Shown one piece after another: positions 6,387 through 7,098 of a stretch of 7,098 nt of DNA (the stretch's first letter is position 1; each line of letters begins with the position of its first letter). The notes under the pieces are model-generated. The model was not told the origin of the DNA. It worked only from the letters and a program-made list of their open reading frames with translations, and did not search any database. The stretch is from Chitinivibrionales bacterium (GTDB lineage: Bacteria; Fibrobacterota; Chitinivibrionia; Chitinivibrionales; WJKA01). The position numbers were made by a program, and so were the translations under genes. The stretch is taken from assembly GCA_014729375.1 (NCBI GenBank), contig WJKA01000107.1:1-7098 (forward strand). The letters run 5' to 3'.

Positions 6387-6704
6387 ATGGCTGTAAGTGA
6401 AAAAGAAGTGTACCGGATTGCAGTGCAGGAGCAGTACAGGCTTTTGCAGAAGCAGGCTGAGATTTTAAAAGAACAGGTATCTTCGGGCAGCAATAAGGCG
6501 GCAGGAGCAAAAGCGATCAAAAGGATCGAACGCGCAATCGAAAAAGGCAAACGAGAGATAGAACTGCTTGATGACAGTGCTGATGATTCATCATGGACTG
6601 CACTGAAAGAAAAAGTTGAAGCGGGCATTAAAAAAATACCCCGGTTTTTTGATGAAGCGGCCAGGGAGATCAAGCAACGTAAAAAAGTGAATTCCCCTGC
6701 CTGA
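6387..6704 (+). CDS. Hypothetical small helical charged protein
   Basis: Protein of 105 residues that I do not recognise. It is rich in Lys, Glu, Gln and Ala, with heptad-like stretches (about residues 5-32 and 40-62) that predict long amphipathic helices or a coiled coil. A likely third helix (about 68-98) ends in a very basic tail, REIKQRKK. There are no cysteines, signal peptide or membrane segments. AAGGA at 6370-6374, inside the end of the upstream gene, is a usable but rather distant ribosome binding site (12 bases). The 9-bp gap to the upstream small gene indicates one operon, and a complex between the two products is possible. It faces the sigma-54 activator gene, with 97 bp between the stops. 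Confidence 0.72.
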   Translation: MAVSEKEVYRIAVQEQYRLLQKQAEILKEQVSSGSNKAAGAKAIKRIERAIEKGKREIELLDDSADDSSWTALKEKVEAGIKKIPRFFDEAAREIKQRKKVNSPA

Positions 6705-6801
6705 CGCCGGCGATATTTCGCATTTCCGGGAAAAGTTTTCTTAAAACCGGGAAAAACGGGTGCGTGGCAGGTGGGATGTGTCCAATCATTTTCTGTTCAT
6801 T

Positions 6802-7098
6802 TCAGCCAATTTTTCCCAGCCTACGGTACAGTGAGCTCAGTGACATTCCCAGGGCTTTGCATGCCTTGTTTTTATCGCCGTTGCATTCCTGGAGCACCTT
6901 AACAATGTGCATTTTTTCGATTTCTTCGAGGTTCCGGGGCGTATCACTGCTTGTATTGGTTCTGTTCCAGGTTTCCATTCCCGGAAAATGTTCGATGCTG
7001 ATTTTTTTGCCGTTTGCCAGAAGTATTGCCCTTTCGAGCATGTTGCGAAGCTCGCGGACATTGCCCGGCCATGAATAATTCATGAGCAGCTCGATTAC
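6802..7098 (-). CDS. Sigma-54-dependent activator, C-terminal part (5' end outside window)
   Basis: The last 98 residues of an NtrC-family regulator that uses an AAA+ ATPase to open sigma-54 promoters. The fragment begins in the AAA+ C-terminal helical lobe with LLMNYSWPGNVRELRNMLERA; WPGNVREL is the hallmark motif there. A linker of about 35 residues leads to a Fis-type helix-turn-helix (HIVKVLQECNGDKNKACKAL, then GMSLSSLYRRLGKIG), which binds the enhancer. The protein ends right after the helix-turn-helix, as expected. The reading frame continues past the window edge, so the N-terminal sensory or receiver domain and the Walker motifs cannot be seen. It may be the DNA-binding partner of the kinase at 24-2561 or act on the possible sigma-54 sites in the 5399-6020 gap, but no sequence evidence links them. 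Confidence 0.95.
   Translation of the reverse strand, partial: VIELLMNYSWPGNVRELRNMLERAILLANGKKISIEHFPGMETWNRTNTSSDTPRNLEEIEKMHIVKVLQECNGDKNKACKALGMSLSSLYRRLGKIG

Overview
This is a 7.1 kb piece of a bacterial chromosome of moderate GC content. The density of signalling genes, a very large MASE3-type hybrid-input histidine kinase, an NtrC-family sigma-54 activator and several dispersed intergenic repeats suggest a free-living Gram-negative environmental bacterium. Desulfobacterota or a deep FCB-like lineage would fit, but nothing here fixes the taxonomy.

Layout. (1) 24-2561, plus strand: a complete 845-residue membrane sensor histidine kinase (MASE3, coiled coil, PAS, coiled coil, GAF, HisKA, HATPase). 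(2) 2596-5398, minus strand: three genes in the order receiver (5398-5021), enzyme I-like PEP phosphotransferase (4928-3315), receiver (3003-2596). The last of these converges on the kinase with only 34 bp between stops. (3) 5399-6020: a 622-bp gene-free stretch with candidate divergent promoters and what looks like a patchwork of dispersed repeat sequence. (4) 6021-6704, plus strand: two small, closely spaced unknown genes. (5) 6802-7098, minus strand: the C-terminal end of a sigma-54-dependent activator that runs off the window.

How it may work together (inference). The kinase senses through a membrane domain plus PAS and GAF domains and could phosphorylate either or both single-domain receivers. 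The receivers bracket an enzyme I homologue that keeps its phosphorylatable His and its catalytic Cys but has changed two motifs of the PEP-binding barrel. No HPr, EIIA or permease gene is present in the window. The receiver-EI-receiver block is the most unusual thing here and could be a regulatory phosphotransfer module joining PTS-type and two-component chemistry. The sigma-54 activator at the right edge, together with a GG-N10-GC element upstream of the first receiver, makes sigma-54 control of the locus possible but unproven.

I saw no tRNA, rRNA, CRISPR array, transposase or phage gene.
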